Assembly (NCBI RefSeq): GCF_018390555.1
Contig: NZ_JAHBGB010000006.1
Coordinates: forward strand, 490,446-554,445
Source of the DNA: Ancylobacter oerskovii
Lineage (GTDB): Bacteria > Pseudomonadota > Alphaproteobacteria > Rhizobiales > Xanthobacteraceae
DNA length: 64,000 bases
Direction of reading: 5' to 3'
The translations under genes and the position numbers were made by a program. Numbering within the stretch: position 1 is the first letter of the stretch; each line of letters opens with the position of its first letter. Of this stretch, positions 56,743 to 64,000 are shown piece by piece. Under the pieces are notes generated by a model. The model was not told the origin of the DNA. It worked only from the letters and a program-made list of their open reading frames with translations, and searched no databases.

Positions 56743-58179
56743 GTGCGCCCCGAACGTCTCGTTCCGCTCATCGTCGCCTGCGCCCTGTTCATGGAGCAGC
56801 TCGATTCGACGGTGATCTCTACCTCGCTCCCGGCGATCGCCGTCGATCTTCATGAAGATCCGATCGCACTGAAGCTGGCCCTCACCTCCTACCTGCTCAG
56901 CCTGGCCGTCTTCATCCCGGCAAGCGGCTGGTTCGCCGATCGTTTCGGCTCGCGCACGGTGTTCCGCGCCGCCATCGTCGTCTTCACCATCGGATCGCTG
57001 CTCTGCGGGCTCGCCACCTCGCTGACGGATTTCGTGATCTACCGCATCATCCAGGGCATGGGCGGGGCGATGATGGTACCGGTCGGGCGGCTGGTGATTC
57101 TGCGCACCGTCCCCAAGGGCGAACTCGTGTCGGCGCTGGCCTGGCTGACCGTCCCGGCCCTGCTCGGCCCGGTGCTCGGGCCGCCGATCGGCGGCTTCAT
57201 CACCACCTACTTCGACTGGCGCCTGATCTTCTTCCTCAACATCCCCATCGGCATCGTCGGCGTGGTCCTCGCCAGCCTGTTCATCCCGGATATCCGCGAG
57301 GAGGACGTGGCCCCGTTCGACCTGCACGGCATGCTGCTCTCGAGCGTCGGCCTCGCCGGCCTCGTCTTCGGCTTCGCGCTGCTGGGGCAGCACGCGGTGG
57401 CTCCCTGGATCGCGCTGTCGGTGATCGCCGTCGGCGCCGTCGCCATGACCTTCTATGTGCGCCACGCGCGGCACACCGACCGGCCGATCCTCGATCTGAC
57501 GCTGTTGAAGGTACCGACCTTCTTCGCCGGCGTGGTCGGCGCCTCGCTGTTCCGCATCGGCATCGGCGCCCTGCCCTTCCTGCTGCCGCTGATGCTGCAG
57601 CTGGGCTTCGGCATGACGCCCTTCGCCTCGGGCCTGATCACCTTCGCCTCGGCGGCCGGCGCCATGACGATGAAGCTCACGGCGGCCCCGATCATCCGCG
57701 CCTTCGGCTTCCGCCGCGTGCTGATCGTCAATTGCGTGATCGCCTCGGCCTTCATCGGCGTCTCCGCCTTCTTCCGGCCGGACATGCCGCATCTGGTCCT
57801 GATCGGCGCGCTGCTGTTCGGCGGCTTCTTCCGCTCGCTGCAATTCACCAGCACCAACGCGCTGTCCTATGCCGACATCTCCAACGAAGCGATGAGCCGC
57901 GCCACCAGCTTCGCCAGCGTGGCGCAGCAGGTGTCGATCTCCACCGGCGTCGCGGTAGCGGCGCTGATCCTCGACGGCATGCGGAGCTGGCGCGGCGACG
58001 GCACCATCCAGCTCGAGGACTTCAGCGTCGCCTTCACGGCGGTCGCGCTGATCGCCGTCTGCTCGGTGTTCTTCTATCTGCGCCTGCCGGACGACGCCGG
58101 CGCCGAACTTGCCCGCAAGCCGGGCAGCAAGCCGGCCGCGCCGACCGAGGCGCCGGGCGAGATGGGCAGCACCGCCTGA
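56743..58179 (+). CDS. MFS transporter, DHA2 (EmrB/QacA) family, 478 aa
   Basis: This is a drug:H+ antiporter-type inner-membrane protein with about fourteen hydrophobic helices. The N-terminal motif MEQLDSTVISTSLPAIA is the DHA2 signature in helix 1. Motif A is GWFADRFGSRTVFRAAI, and motif C-like sequence ALLGPVLGPPIGGFI lies in helix 5. GTG is used as start. No TetR or MarR regulator is adjacent, so its substrate and control are unknown. Confidence 0.92.
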   Translation: MRPERLVPLIVACALFMEQLDSTVISTSLPAIAVDLHEDPIALKLALTSYLLSLAVFIPASGWFADRFGSRTVFRAAIVVFTIGSLLCGLATSLTDFVIYRIIQGMGGAMMVPVGRLVILRTVPKGELVSALAWLTVPALLGPVLGPPIGGFITTYFDWRLIFFLNIPIGIVGVVLASLFIPDIREEDVAPFDLHGMLLSSVGLAGLVFGFALLGQHAVAPWIALSVIAVGAVAMTFYVRHARHTDRPILDLTLLKVPTFFAGVVGASLFRIGIGALPFLLPLMLQLGFGMTPFASGLITFASAAGAMTMKLTAAPIIRAFGFRRVLIVNCVIASAFIGVSAFFRPDMPHLVLIGALLFGGFFRSLQFTSTNALSYADISNEAMSRATSFASVAQQVSISTGVAVAALILDGMRSWRGDGTIQLEDFSVAFTAVALIAVCSVFFYLRLPDDAGAELARKPGSKPAAPTEAPGEMGSTA

Positions 58180-58190
58180 TCGCGGCGGCG

Positions 58191-58940
58191 TCAGCCCTCG
58201 CTGTCCTCGTCGCTGGAGGTGTCCCTGTTCTGGCGCCCGCGAAAGCCGGTCGCCACCACATAGAGCTCGGCCGAATCTGCCCGGCTCGCCTGCGGCTTCA
58301 CATGGCGCACGGTGGCGAAGTCGCGCTTGAGCTCGGCGAGCAGCGCGTTCTCGGTGCCGCCCTGGAACACCTTGGCGACGAAGCCGCCGCCGGGGGCCAG
58401 CACCTGCCGGGCGAAGTCGATGGCGAGCTCGACCAGCCCGACGATGCGCAGATGGTCGGTCGCCCGGTGCCCGGTGGTGTTGGCGGCCATGTCGGACAAA
58501 ACGAGATCGGCCTCGCCGCCCAGCATCTGCTTCAACGTGGCGGGAGCATCGTCCTTGAGGAAATCCAGCTGGGCGAAGTCGACGCCCGGAATGGGGTCGA
58601 TCTCCAAAAGATCGATCGCCACCACCTTGCCGCGGCCTTCCTCGGCCTTCACCGCCTTCGCCGCCACCTGGCTCCAGCCGCCCGGCGCCGCGCCGAGATC
58701 GACCACCCGCAGGCCGGGGCGCAGCAGCTTCACCTTCTCGTCGATCTCGATGATCTTGAAGGCCGCGCGCGAGCGCCAGCCCTCGCGCTTGGCACGGGCG
58801 ACATAGGGGTCGTTCAACTGCCGCTGCAGCCATTTCTGCGACGACGAGGACAGCGAACGCGCCTTCTTCAGCCGCACCTTCAGCGGCCGCGCCTCGCCGC
58901 GGCCCGCGCCCGGCCCCTTGCCCGGTACCCGCTCATTCAT
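58191..58940 (-). CDS. rlmE: 23S rRNA 2'-O-methyltransferase, RlmE/FtsJ family, 249 aa
   Basis: This methylates U2552 of 23S rRNA at the ribose. The K-D-K-E tetrad can be followed: Lys in SRAAFK, the SAM-binding segment [15 protein letters not shown], Asp in [11 protein letters not shown], Lys in FVAKVFQGG and Glu in the last strand ([12 protein letters not shown]). The N-terminal 40 residues are basic and disordered-looking, as in alphaproteobacterial members. The start overlaps the ppx stop by four bases. It is convergent with the MFS gene, eleven bases apart. Confidence 0.93.
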   Translation of the reverse strand: MNERVPGKGPGAGRGEARPLKVRLKKARSLSSSSQKWLQRQLNDPYVARAKREGWRSRAAFKIIEIDEKVKLLRPGLRVVDLGAAPGGWSQVAAKAVKAEEGRGKVVAIDLLEIDPIPGVDFAQLDFLKDDAPATLKQMLGGEADLVLSDMAANTTGHRATDHLRIVGLVELAIDFARQVLAPGGGFVAKVFQGGTENALLAELKRDFATVRHVKPQASRADSAELYVVATGFRGRQNRDTSSDEDSEG

Positions 58941-60061
58941 CGATAGGCTCCGCTGCGCCAGACACGATCGGCGCGCATCAGTTCGACCAGAATACCCTCG
59001 CGCAGCCCGCGATCCGCGACGCGAAGACGGTCACAGGGAAAGGCGCGGCGCACGGCTTCGAGAATCGCACAGCCCGCCAGCACCAGATCCGCCCGCTCCG
59101 CGCCGATGCACGGATTGGCGACCCGCTCGGAGAACGGCATGGCGAGAAGGCGATCCACCACGCCGCAGACCTGCGGCGCATCCAGCCAGGCACCGTCGAC
59201 CTGGGAGCGGTCATAACGGGGCAGATCGAGATGCACGCCGGCAATGGTGGTGACGGTCCCGGACGTGCCGAGCAGATGCAGCCGGCCGCAATCATGCGGT
59301 CCCACCGCGCTGACGAAGCTGTCGAGGTGCGGGCGAAACTCGTTCACCATCGCTTCGAAACCATCGCGCGTCACCAGCACCCCGCCATGGCGCTCCGCCA
59401 CGGTGACGACGCCGAGCGGCACCGATACCCAGGCACGAATGACCGCCGCCGGCGGGCCGCCATCGCGCGTTTCGAGCCGATCCAGCCAGACGACCTCGGT
59501 CGATCCGCCGCCGATATCGAACAGCAGCGCCCCTTCGGACGAGGGGTCGACCAGCGGCGTGCAGCCGGCGGCGGCGAGGCGCGCCTCGGTCTCGCGATCG
59601 ACGATCTCCAGCTGGAGGCCGGTCTCCGCCTCGACCCGGGCGATGAACGCGTCACCATTGACCGCCGAGCGGCAGGCCTCGGTGGCAATGAGCCGCTGGC
59701 CGGCGATGCGCCGCGCCGACAGCTTCGAGGCACATACGCCCAGCGCCTCGATCGCCCGGCTCATCGCCATCTCGCCGAGACGGCCGGAGCCGATCAGCCC
59801 CTCCCCCAGACGCACGATTCGTGAAAAGGCATCCACGACGCGGAAGCCGCCCGCCGTCGGGCGTGCGACGAGCAGGCGGCAATTATTGGTGCCGAGATCA
59901 AGCGCCGCGTAGCAGGAATCACCCTGCGGGCGGTCGGCCGCGGCACCGTCGCCGCGCCGGCCATGCCAATGGCGCGAACGATGGCGCGTCTGCGGCGGCT
60001 CCTCCCTGCACGGCCACGCGGCCGGCCGGAGATCTGCCGGTTTATGGGTCTCATCGACCAT
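58937..60061 (-). CDS. Ppx/GppA family phosphatase, 374 aa
   Basis: This is an ASKHA-fold exopolyphosphatase or guanosine pentaphosphate phosphohydrolase, linking polyphosphate and stringent response. Motifs are [14 protein letters not shown] near residue 52 and [12 protein letters not shown] near residue 174. It has only the catalytic half (no C-terminal HD-type domain), as in short alphaproteobacterial members. The first 45 residues are Arg-rich; the true start may lie a little inside. It overlaps rlmE by four bases, so the two are co-transcribed. Confidence 0.9.
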   Translation of the reverse strand: MVDETHKPADLRPAAWPCREEPPQTRHRSRHWHGRRGDGAAADRPQGDSCYAALDLGTNNCRLLVARPTAGGFRVVDAFSRIVRLGEGLIGSGRLGEMAMSRAIEALGVCASKLSARRIAGQRLIATEACRSAVNGDAFIARVEAETGLQLEIVDRETEARLAAAGCTPLVDPSSEGALLFDIGGGSTEVVWLDRLETRDGGPPAAVIRAWVSVPLGVVTVAERHGGVLVTRDGFEAMVNEFRPHLDSFVSAVGPHDCGRLHLLGTSGTVTTIAGVHLDLPRYDRSQVDGAWLDAPQVCGVVDRLLAMPFSERVANPCIGAERADLVLAGCAILEAVRRAFPCDRLRVADRGLREGILVELMRADRVWRSGAYR

Positions 60062-60797
60062 TATTCTGTCCCCGGCCGAAGCCGATCGAACCGATCACCA
60101 GCGCGAGGCGGCGACGCGGCTCCGTTTCATGTGTTGCATGAAATGTAACATCGGTGCCGACTTGTGCAATGAGCTTGATGCGGGGGCACGACGAACCGCG
60201 GGGACGAAAGCGACGCCGGCCGTTATCCGGCAGTTAGCTTGAGGCAAATGGAAAAAATCGTCACGCCGCATGTGGGCGAGGCCGCCGTGTGGCGAGAACC
60301 GTTCTCCACCTGCATTTCCCTGTTTTCTCGGAAATCTGGCGACTTCCGGTGCGGACAGCCCTCGCCGCGGGGCGCTAAGCGCCTAACATACCGTCGCTTC
60401 TAGCTATTCTCGTCCGCTCGACCCGCACGGATGAACAGAGAATTCGCCCACGAAAAACAGGGAATTTGTGTTCGGTAGAACAGGGAATTTGGCAGCGGAC
60501 GGCGGCTCAGAGCACTCCACTCGTATGACTCGTCCAATTCGCGCCGCGACCACCCTTGGTGACTTGAGCGCAAGAGGGACATCCAAGCTATCATGGTAGC
60601 CGGTAGCGAGATAGTAAGCACGCCATACCCTTAGGAGTTGCGCGAACTCGTTTTGTTCTCGCAACCTAAAATGGTCCGTATGAGTCGCGGAGAGCGATGA
60701 ACCGGACATCCGAAGGCCTACGACTGGATGGGAGATCAGTCATGAGCACGACGCCGTTCCGCCACGCCATGACCCCTGACCTTTTCGGAGAGACCCT
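60062..60797. other. Long intergenic region with repeat remnants
   Basis: This 736-base gap is less GC-rich than its surroundings. The first 100 bases are upstream of ppx and contain an AT-rich dyad-like stretch near 60128-60152. The rest carries the CAGGGAATTT repeats listed next and an inverted relative near 60312. Short frames here are translations of the repeats, not genes. Confidence 0.5.
60434..60490. repeat. Three short direct repeats, AACAGGGAATTT type
   Basis: Copies start at 60434 (one or two mismatches), 60456 and 60479 (identical), spaced 22-23 bases apart, with an inverted relative near 60312-60325. Short repeats of this kind recur in alphaproteobacterial genomes near integrated elements (from memory). 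They mark the left side of the methyltransferase-bearing remnant. Confidence 0.65.
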
Positions 60798-62165
60798 TTG
60801 TCAAAATCATCTGCCCGCGCGGCGTCTGCCCTGCATGCGCTCGTCGAGCGCCCCATCGCCTCGCTAAAACCCTACGCGCGGAACGCACGTACCCATTCGG
60901 AGAAGCAGATCCGCCAGATCGCGGCGAGCATCGAGCGCTTCGGCTTCGTCAATCCGGTGTTTATCAGCGATTCTGGTGAGATCGTCGCCGGCCATGGTCG
61001 CGTCGAGGCCGCCAAGCGGCTCGGACGATCCAGTGTCCCGACGCTGACGCTCTCCCATCTGAGCACGGCCGAGCTGCGCGCCTATGTGCTGGCCGACAAC
61101 AAGCTCGCCCTCAATGCCGGCTGGGATCGCGAACTGCTGGCGATCGAGTTGCAGGGGCTCATCGACCTTCAGTTCGAAGTCGAACTCACCGGCTTCAGTC
61201 TGGCCGAGATCGATCTGGTGCTGGATGAGGCGCGCGAGGCCAAGCCGGATGGCAAGGATGTCCCGGAGGACGATGTTCCCATCGTCGGTGGCGCGGCGGT
61301 CAGTGCTCTCGGCGACATCTGGCATTTGGGACGTCACCGGCTGATCTGCGGCGACGCCCAGAATCCAGACACTTTCCGCGCGTTGATGGGCGAGGAGAGG
61401 GCCGATCTCGTCTTCACCGATCCGCCGTACAACGTGAAGATCGACGGCAATGTCTGCGGGCTTGGCAGCGTGCGGCACCGCGAATTCGCCTTCGCCAGCG
61501 GCGAGATGAGCGAGGATCAGTTCACGAGCTTCCTCGCCACCACGCTCGGCAACACCGCTTCCGTCATGCGCGATGGCGCCATCGCCTTCGTGTGCATGGA
61601 CTGGCGGCATATGGGCGAGATGCTGACGGCAGGACGAGCCTGTTTCACCGAGCTGAAGAACCTCGTCGTGTGGAACAAGACCAATGGCGGCATGGGCAGC
61701 TTCTACCGCTCCAAGCATGAGCTGATCTTCGTGTTCAAGAAGGGCGATGCTGCGCATACCAACAGTTTTGGACTGGGCGGAACCGGCCGGCACCGGACCA
61801 ATGTGTGGGACTATCCGGGGATCACCAGTCCCGGCAAAGCGCGCGGCGAGGAACTCGCCATGCATCCGACGGTCAAGCCGGTCGCCTTGATCGCCGACGC
61901 TATCCGCGACTGTTCACGACGTGGCGAGATTGTCGTCGATGGGTTTGGCGGCTCGGGCTCGCCCCTGATCGCCGCGGAGAAGACCGGACGGCTGGCCCGG
62001 TTGATCGAGTACGATCCCTTGTACTGCGACACCATTGTGCGGCGCTGGGAGCGGGTGACGGGCAAGCGAGCACGTCATGGTTCCAGCGGCCTTGGTTTTG
62101 AAGAGCATGAGGAGAGGATGCTCGCCGCCCCCGCGCACGCCGGAGGCGCGGCCCATGAGTGCTGA
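60798..62165 (+). CDS. ParB-domain DNA methyltransferase (DPPY class), 455 aa
   Basis: This is a site-specific DNA methyltransferase with an N-terminal ParB/Srx-like nuclease domain (about residues 15-110: IASLKPYARNARTHSEKQI, then GEIVAGHGRVEAAK). The methylase domain has the catalytic D208-P-P-Y followed by the SAM-binding FGGSG at 383-387, an order typical of beta-class N6-adenine or N4-cytosine enzymes. Such fusions are common in prophages and integrative elements and usually lack a cognate nuclease. TTG start behind GGAGAGACC. Its end overlaps the DUF5681 gene by eleven bases. Confidence 0.92.
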   Translation: MSKSSARAASALHALVERPIASLKPYARNARTHSEKQIRQIAASIERFGFVNPVFISDSGEIVAGHGRVEAAKRLGRSSVPTLTLSHLSTAELRAYVLADNKLALNAGWDRELLAIELQGLIDLQFEVELTGFSLAEIDLVLDEAREAKPDGKDVPEDDVPIVGGAAVSALGDIWHLGRHRLICGDAQNPDTFRALMGEERADLVFTDPPYNVKIDGNVCGLGSVRHREFAFASGEMSEDQFTSFLATTLGNTASVMRDGAIAFVCMDWRHMGEMLTAGRACFTELKNLVVWNKTNGGMGSFYRSKHELIFVFKKGDAAHTNSFGLGGTGRHRTNVWDYPGITSPGKARGEELAMHPTVKPVALIADAIRDCSRRGEIVVDGFGGSGSPLIAAEKTGRLARLIEYDPLYCDTIVRRWERVTGKRARHGSSGLGFEEHEERMLAAPAHAGGAAHEC

Positions 62166-62292
62166 TTGGGACGACAAGCCGCTTGGTTATGGGAATCCTC
62201 CCGTCTGGACGCAGTTCCAGAAGGGGCAATCGGGCAACCCGCGTGGCCGACCTCGCAAACAGAAGCCGTCCGGCTCTTCACTCGAATGGAGC
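62155..62292 (+). pseudogene. Truncated DUF5681 gene
   Basis: The frame starts MSADWDDKPLGYGNPPVWTQ, continues FQKGQSGNPRGRPRKQKPSG and thereby shows the whole DUF5681 signature. After about residue 45 the sequence stops resembling the family and runs into the antisense of an MFS gene. Intact members are commonly longer. A deletion or recombination near 62280-62300 is inferred. Methylase plus DUF5681 protein is a usual pair in phage-like elements. Confidence 0.7.
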
Positions 62293-62337
62293 CGCGTCAT
62301 TGGCAATAGACGCCTCTGGGCATGCGCCGTGGAGGGG

Positions 62338-63857
62338 TCAAACCTGCCTCTCTGCCTTGTCGTGCGGAGGAGGCGCCAGCCGGACGAGGGTGATACTCAG
62401 AGCCGCGCTTCCAGCGAGACAGAAGGCAATGCAAAGGACGGCGACGATGAGCGCCTGAGTGATGGCGGCCGGATCGGTTCGCGCGCCCAGTACTTCGTAG
62501 AAGATCCCACCGATCACGGCGATGCTAAGCGCGGTGCTGACCTGGAGAGTCGAGCTGGCCATCCCGGCGATCATGCCGGAAAGTCCGGCGCGACCCGGCC
62601 GTCACCATCGCCATCAGGGTCGGCAGCGCGAGCCCTTGCCCAAAACCGATGACGAACAGGAGGGCGGCAAGCGGCATTGGCGCGGGATGCACGCCGGTCA
62701 GTGTCGCCGCAATGAGCCCGGCCAGCCCCAGGAACCCGACAACTTCCAGCCCCATGCCGATCGCATTGACATAGGCGCCGAAGAGCCGCCGGCAAAATGG
62801 CGTCGACAGTGGTCCGAACAGGAAGCCGGCCCCAAACGGCAGGAAGGCAAGGCCGGTCTGCAGCGGGGTTACCTGTAATGCGCCCTGTAGATAGACCGAG
62901 AACAGCAGGAAAAAGCTGCCGATCGAATAGAACAACAGCGCGATCAGCAGCGCGCGGCCCAGTCCCGGCACCCGCAAGGCGCTCGGATCGAGCAGAGGGG
63001 CGCCGCCCGCACCTGCGAGCCGGGTCTCATAACGCCAGAAGAGCCACGCCAGCAGCGGCGCCCCGACGAGCAAGACCCAGGACCAGAGCGGCCAGCCAGC
63101 TTCGCGCCCCTCGATCAGCGGCACAAGCAGCGCACCAAGCGTCAGCATCGACAGCGCCATGCCGCCGAGATCCAGCCGGTGTGCGTCGCGCGCGCGTGTC
63201 TCTTTCAGCAGAGGAATGCCGAACAGCAGGACGAGCATCGCCACCGGCAGGTTGATCAGGAAGATCGCCCGCCACCCCAGCCCCATGAGATCTAGTGAGA
63301 TCAGGACGCCGCCGGATGCTTGCCCGACCACCGCGGCCAGACCGAAGATCGCACCATAGATGCTGAGGGCGAGCGGCTTCTCCCCCTCCGGGAAAATCGC
63401 CTGCACCGAAGCGAGCGCCTGGGGCGCCATCACGGCGGCCGTTACGCCCTGCAATGCGCGCCCGGCGACCAGCACCCAGGACGACCAGGCGAAGCCGCAG
63501 CATCGAGGCGGCGGCAAAACCGATCAGGCCGAGAAAGAACACACGGCCGCGACCGAACAGATCGCCGAGCCGCCCACCGGTCGTCAGCGTCACGGCATAG
63601 AGCGCGGCATAGGAAGAAATGACGAGCTGCTCGGCCGACGAGGAGGCGCCCAATTCTCCCCGGATCGAGGGGAGCGCCACATTGACGATGAAGAAGTCGA
63701 GCGGCGGCAGGAACGCACCGACCAGCAGGATCACGAACATCGTCCAGCGCCGCGGCTCGAGCAGGGCATCACCGTCCCGGACCATAGCGGCCGTAAGGGC
63801 CGCAGCTCCACATGTTGTCACGCGCATGAGTGTATTTCCGTTCTTGAACCTAGACAT
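62338..63857 (-). pseudogene. MFS transporter (DHA2-like) broken by frameshifts
   Basis: Together three frames reconstruct one transporter of about 500 residues. The first part (start 63857) has PRRWTMFVILLVGAFLPPLD and GGRLGDLFGRGRVFF. It shifts near 63500, where GFAAASML should be followed by CGFAWSSWVLVAGRALQG, and continues to about 62600 (GQGLALPTLMAMVTAG). It shifts again near 62575-62605 into GMIAGMASSTLQVSTALSIA and ends at 62338. Motifs A and C of the family are intact, so decay is recent or reflects sequence error. It lies directly against the truncated DUF5681 gene. Confidence 0.8.
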
Positions 63858-63869
63858 CGCTGCCGACGA

Positions 63870-64000
63870 TCAATTCAGGCCGTCCTGTCCAGCATCGAGT
63901 GCCGAATCCCGGGCGTGCGTGTCGAAATCGGTGGCAATGGAGATGTCGCGCCAGGCGGCGATGTCGGCCCGGAAGGCGTCCAGCTTCCTTTCCGCTACCG
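63870..64000 (-). CDS. 3' end of an SDR-family gene, cut by the window edge
   Basis: Reading minus strand from the edge gives an open frame ending at a stop at 63870-63872. The last 42 residues (KLDAFRADIAAWRDISIATD and following) resemble the C-terminus of the intact SDR at 46548 (RWRDLSTSTDF). It is probably a member of the same SDR subgroup. Only this end is visible. It is on the same strand as the broken MFS gene. Confidence 0.6.
   Translation of the reverse strand, partial: VAERKLDAFRADIAAWRDISIATDFDTHARDSALDAGQDGLN

Noticed and set aside
60404..60709. 101-codon minus-strand frame with NSLFF-type sequence
   Set aside because: Its distinctive sequence is just the translation of the short GGGAATTT repeats, a familiar spurious prediction.

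Overview
The window is GC-rich chromosomal DNA of an alphaproteobacterium, most likely of the Hyphomicrobiales. This rests on the strong GC bias at third codon positions, the purine/RNA housekeeping block guaA-rsmB-MAPEG-guaB-MFS-rlmE-ppx, the ExoF-like export protein and the Hint_2 and RTX exoprotein families. An Ancylobacter/Starkeya/Xanthobacter-type genome is my best guess, but that is inference. I saw no rRNA, tRNA or CRISPR array.

Layout. 1-7.9 kb is the end of an exopolysaccharide cluster: a flippase cut by the window edge, two divergent paralogous GT4 glycosyltransferases, a third GT4, a GT2 and an ExoF/Wza-like export protein. 7.9-9.1 kb has a four-cysteine mini-protein and a stand-alone Hint-domain protein. 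9.5-13.9 kb is a run of DUF3302 protein, HlyD-like adaptor, secreted sulfatase, outer-membrane MetA-pathway-like protein and a small membrane protein. 14.0-27.3 kb is a symmetrical block: two giant RTX exoenzymes pointing outward around a cardiolipin synthase. One is a metallophosphoesterase and the other a nuclease/5'-nucleotidase. Both end in the same 834-bp C-terminal module, so the block is bounded by a near-perfect inverted repeat. 27.5-32.7 kb holds a LysR regulator, a type I secretion adaptor/ATPase pair and a membrane acyltransferase.

33.4-44.2 kb is one long same-strand cluster: two NtaA/SnaA/DszA-type flavin monooxygenases, an ABC importer (ATPase, fused permease, binding protein), an FAD oxidoreductase, a four-domain rhodanese-like protein and an SDR lacking the usual tyrosine. 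I infer uptake and oxidative breakdown of a small, possibly sulfur-containing, organic compound. 44.3-50.8 kb holds a TolC-like protein, a second copy of the four-cysteine mini-protein, an SDR, a VapBC-type toxin-antitoxin pair, an IS21 remnant and an RTX protein without an enzymatic domain.

50.9-60.1 kb is housekeeping: guaA, rsmB, a MAPEG protein, guaB, a DHA2-type MFS pump, rlmE and ppx/gppA. 60.2-64 kb looks like the eroded edge of an integrated element: short repeats, a ParB-domain DNA methyltransferase, a truncated DUF5681 gene, a frameshifted MFS gene and the end of an SDR gene.

How it fits together: the type I exporter, with the TolC-like protein as a possible outer-membrane partner, could secrete the three RTX proteins. 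Two of these would release phosphate from extracellular nucleic acids and phosphoesters. The surface polysaccharide, sulfatase and exporter genes give the window a cell-surface and nutrient-scavenging character.
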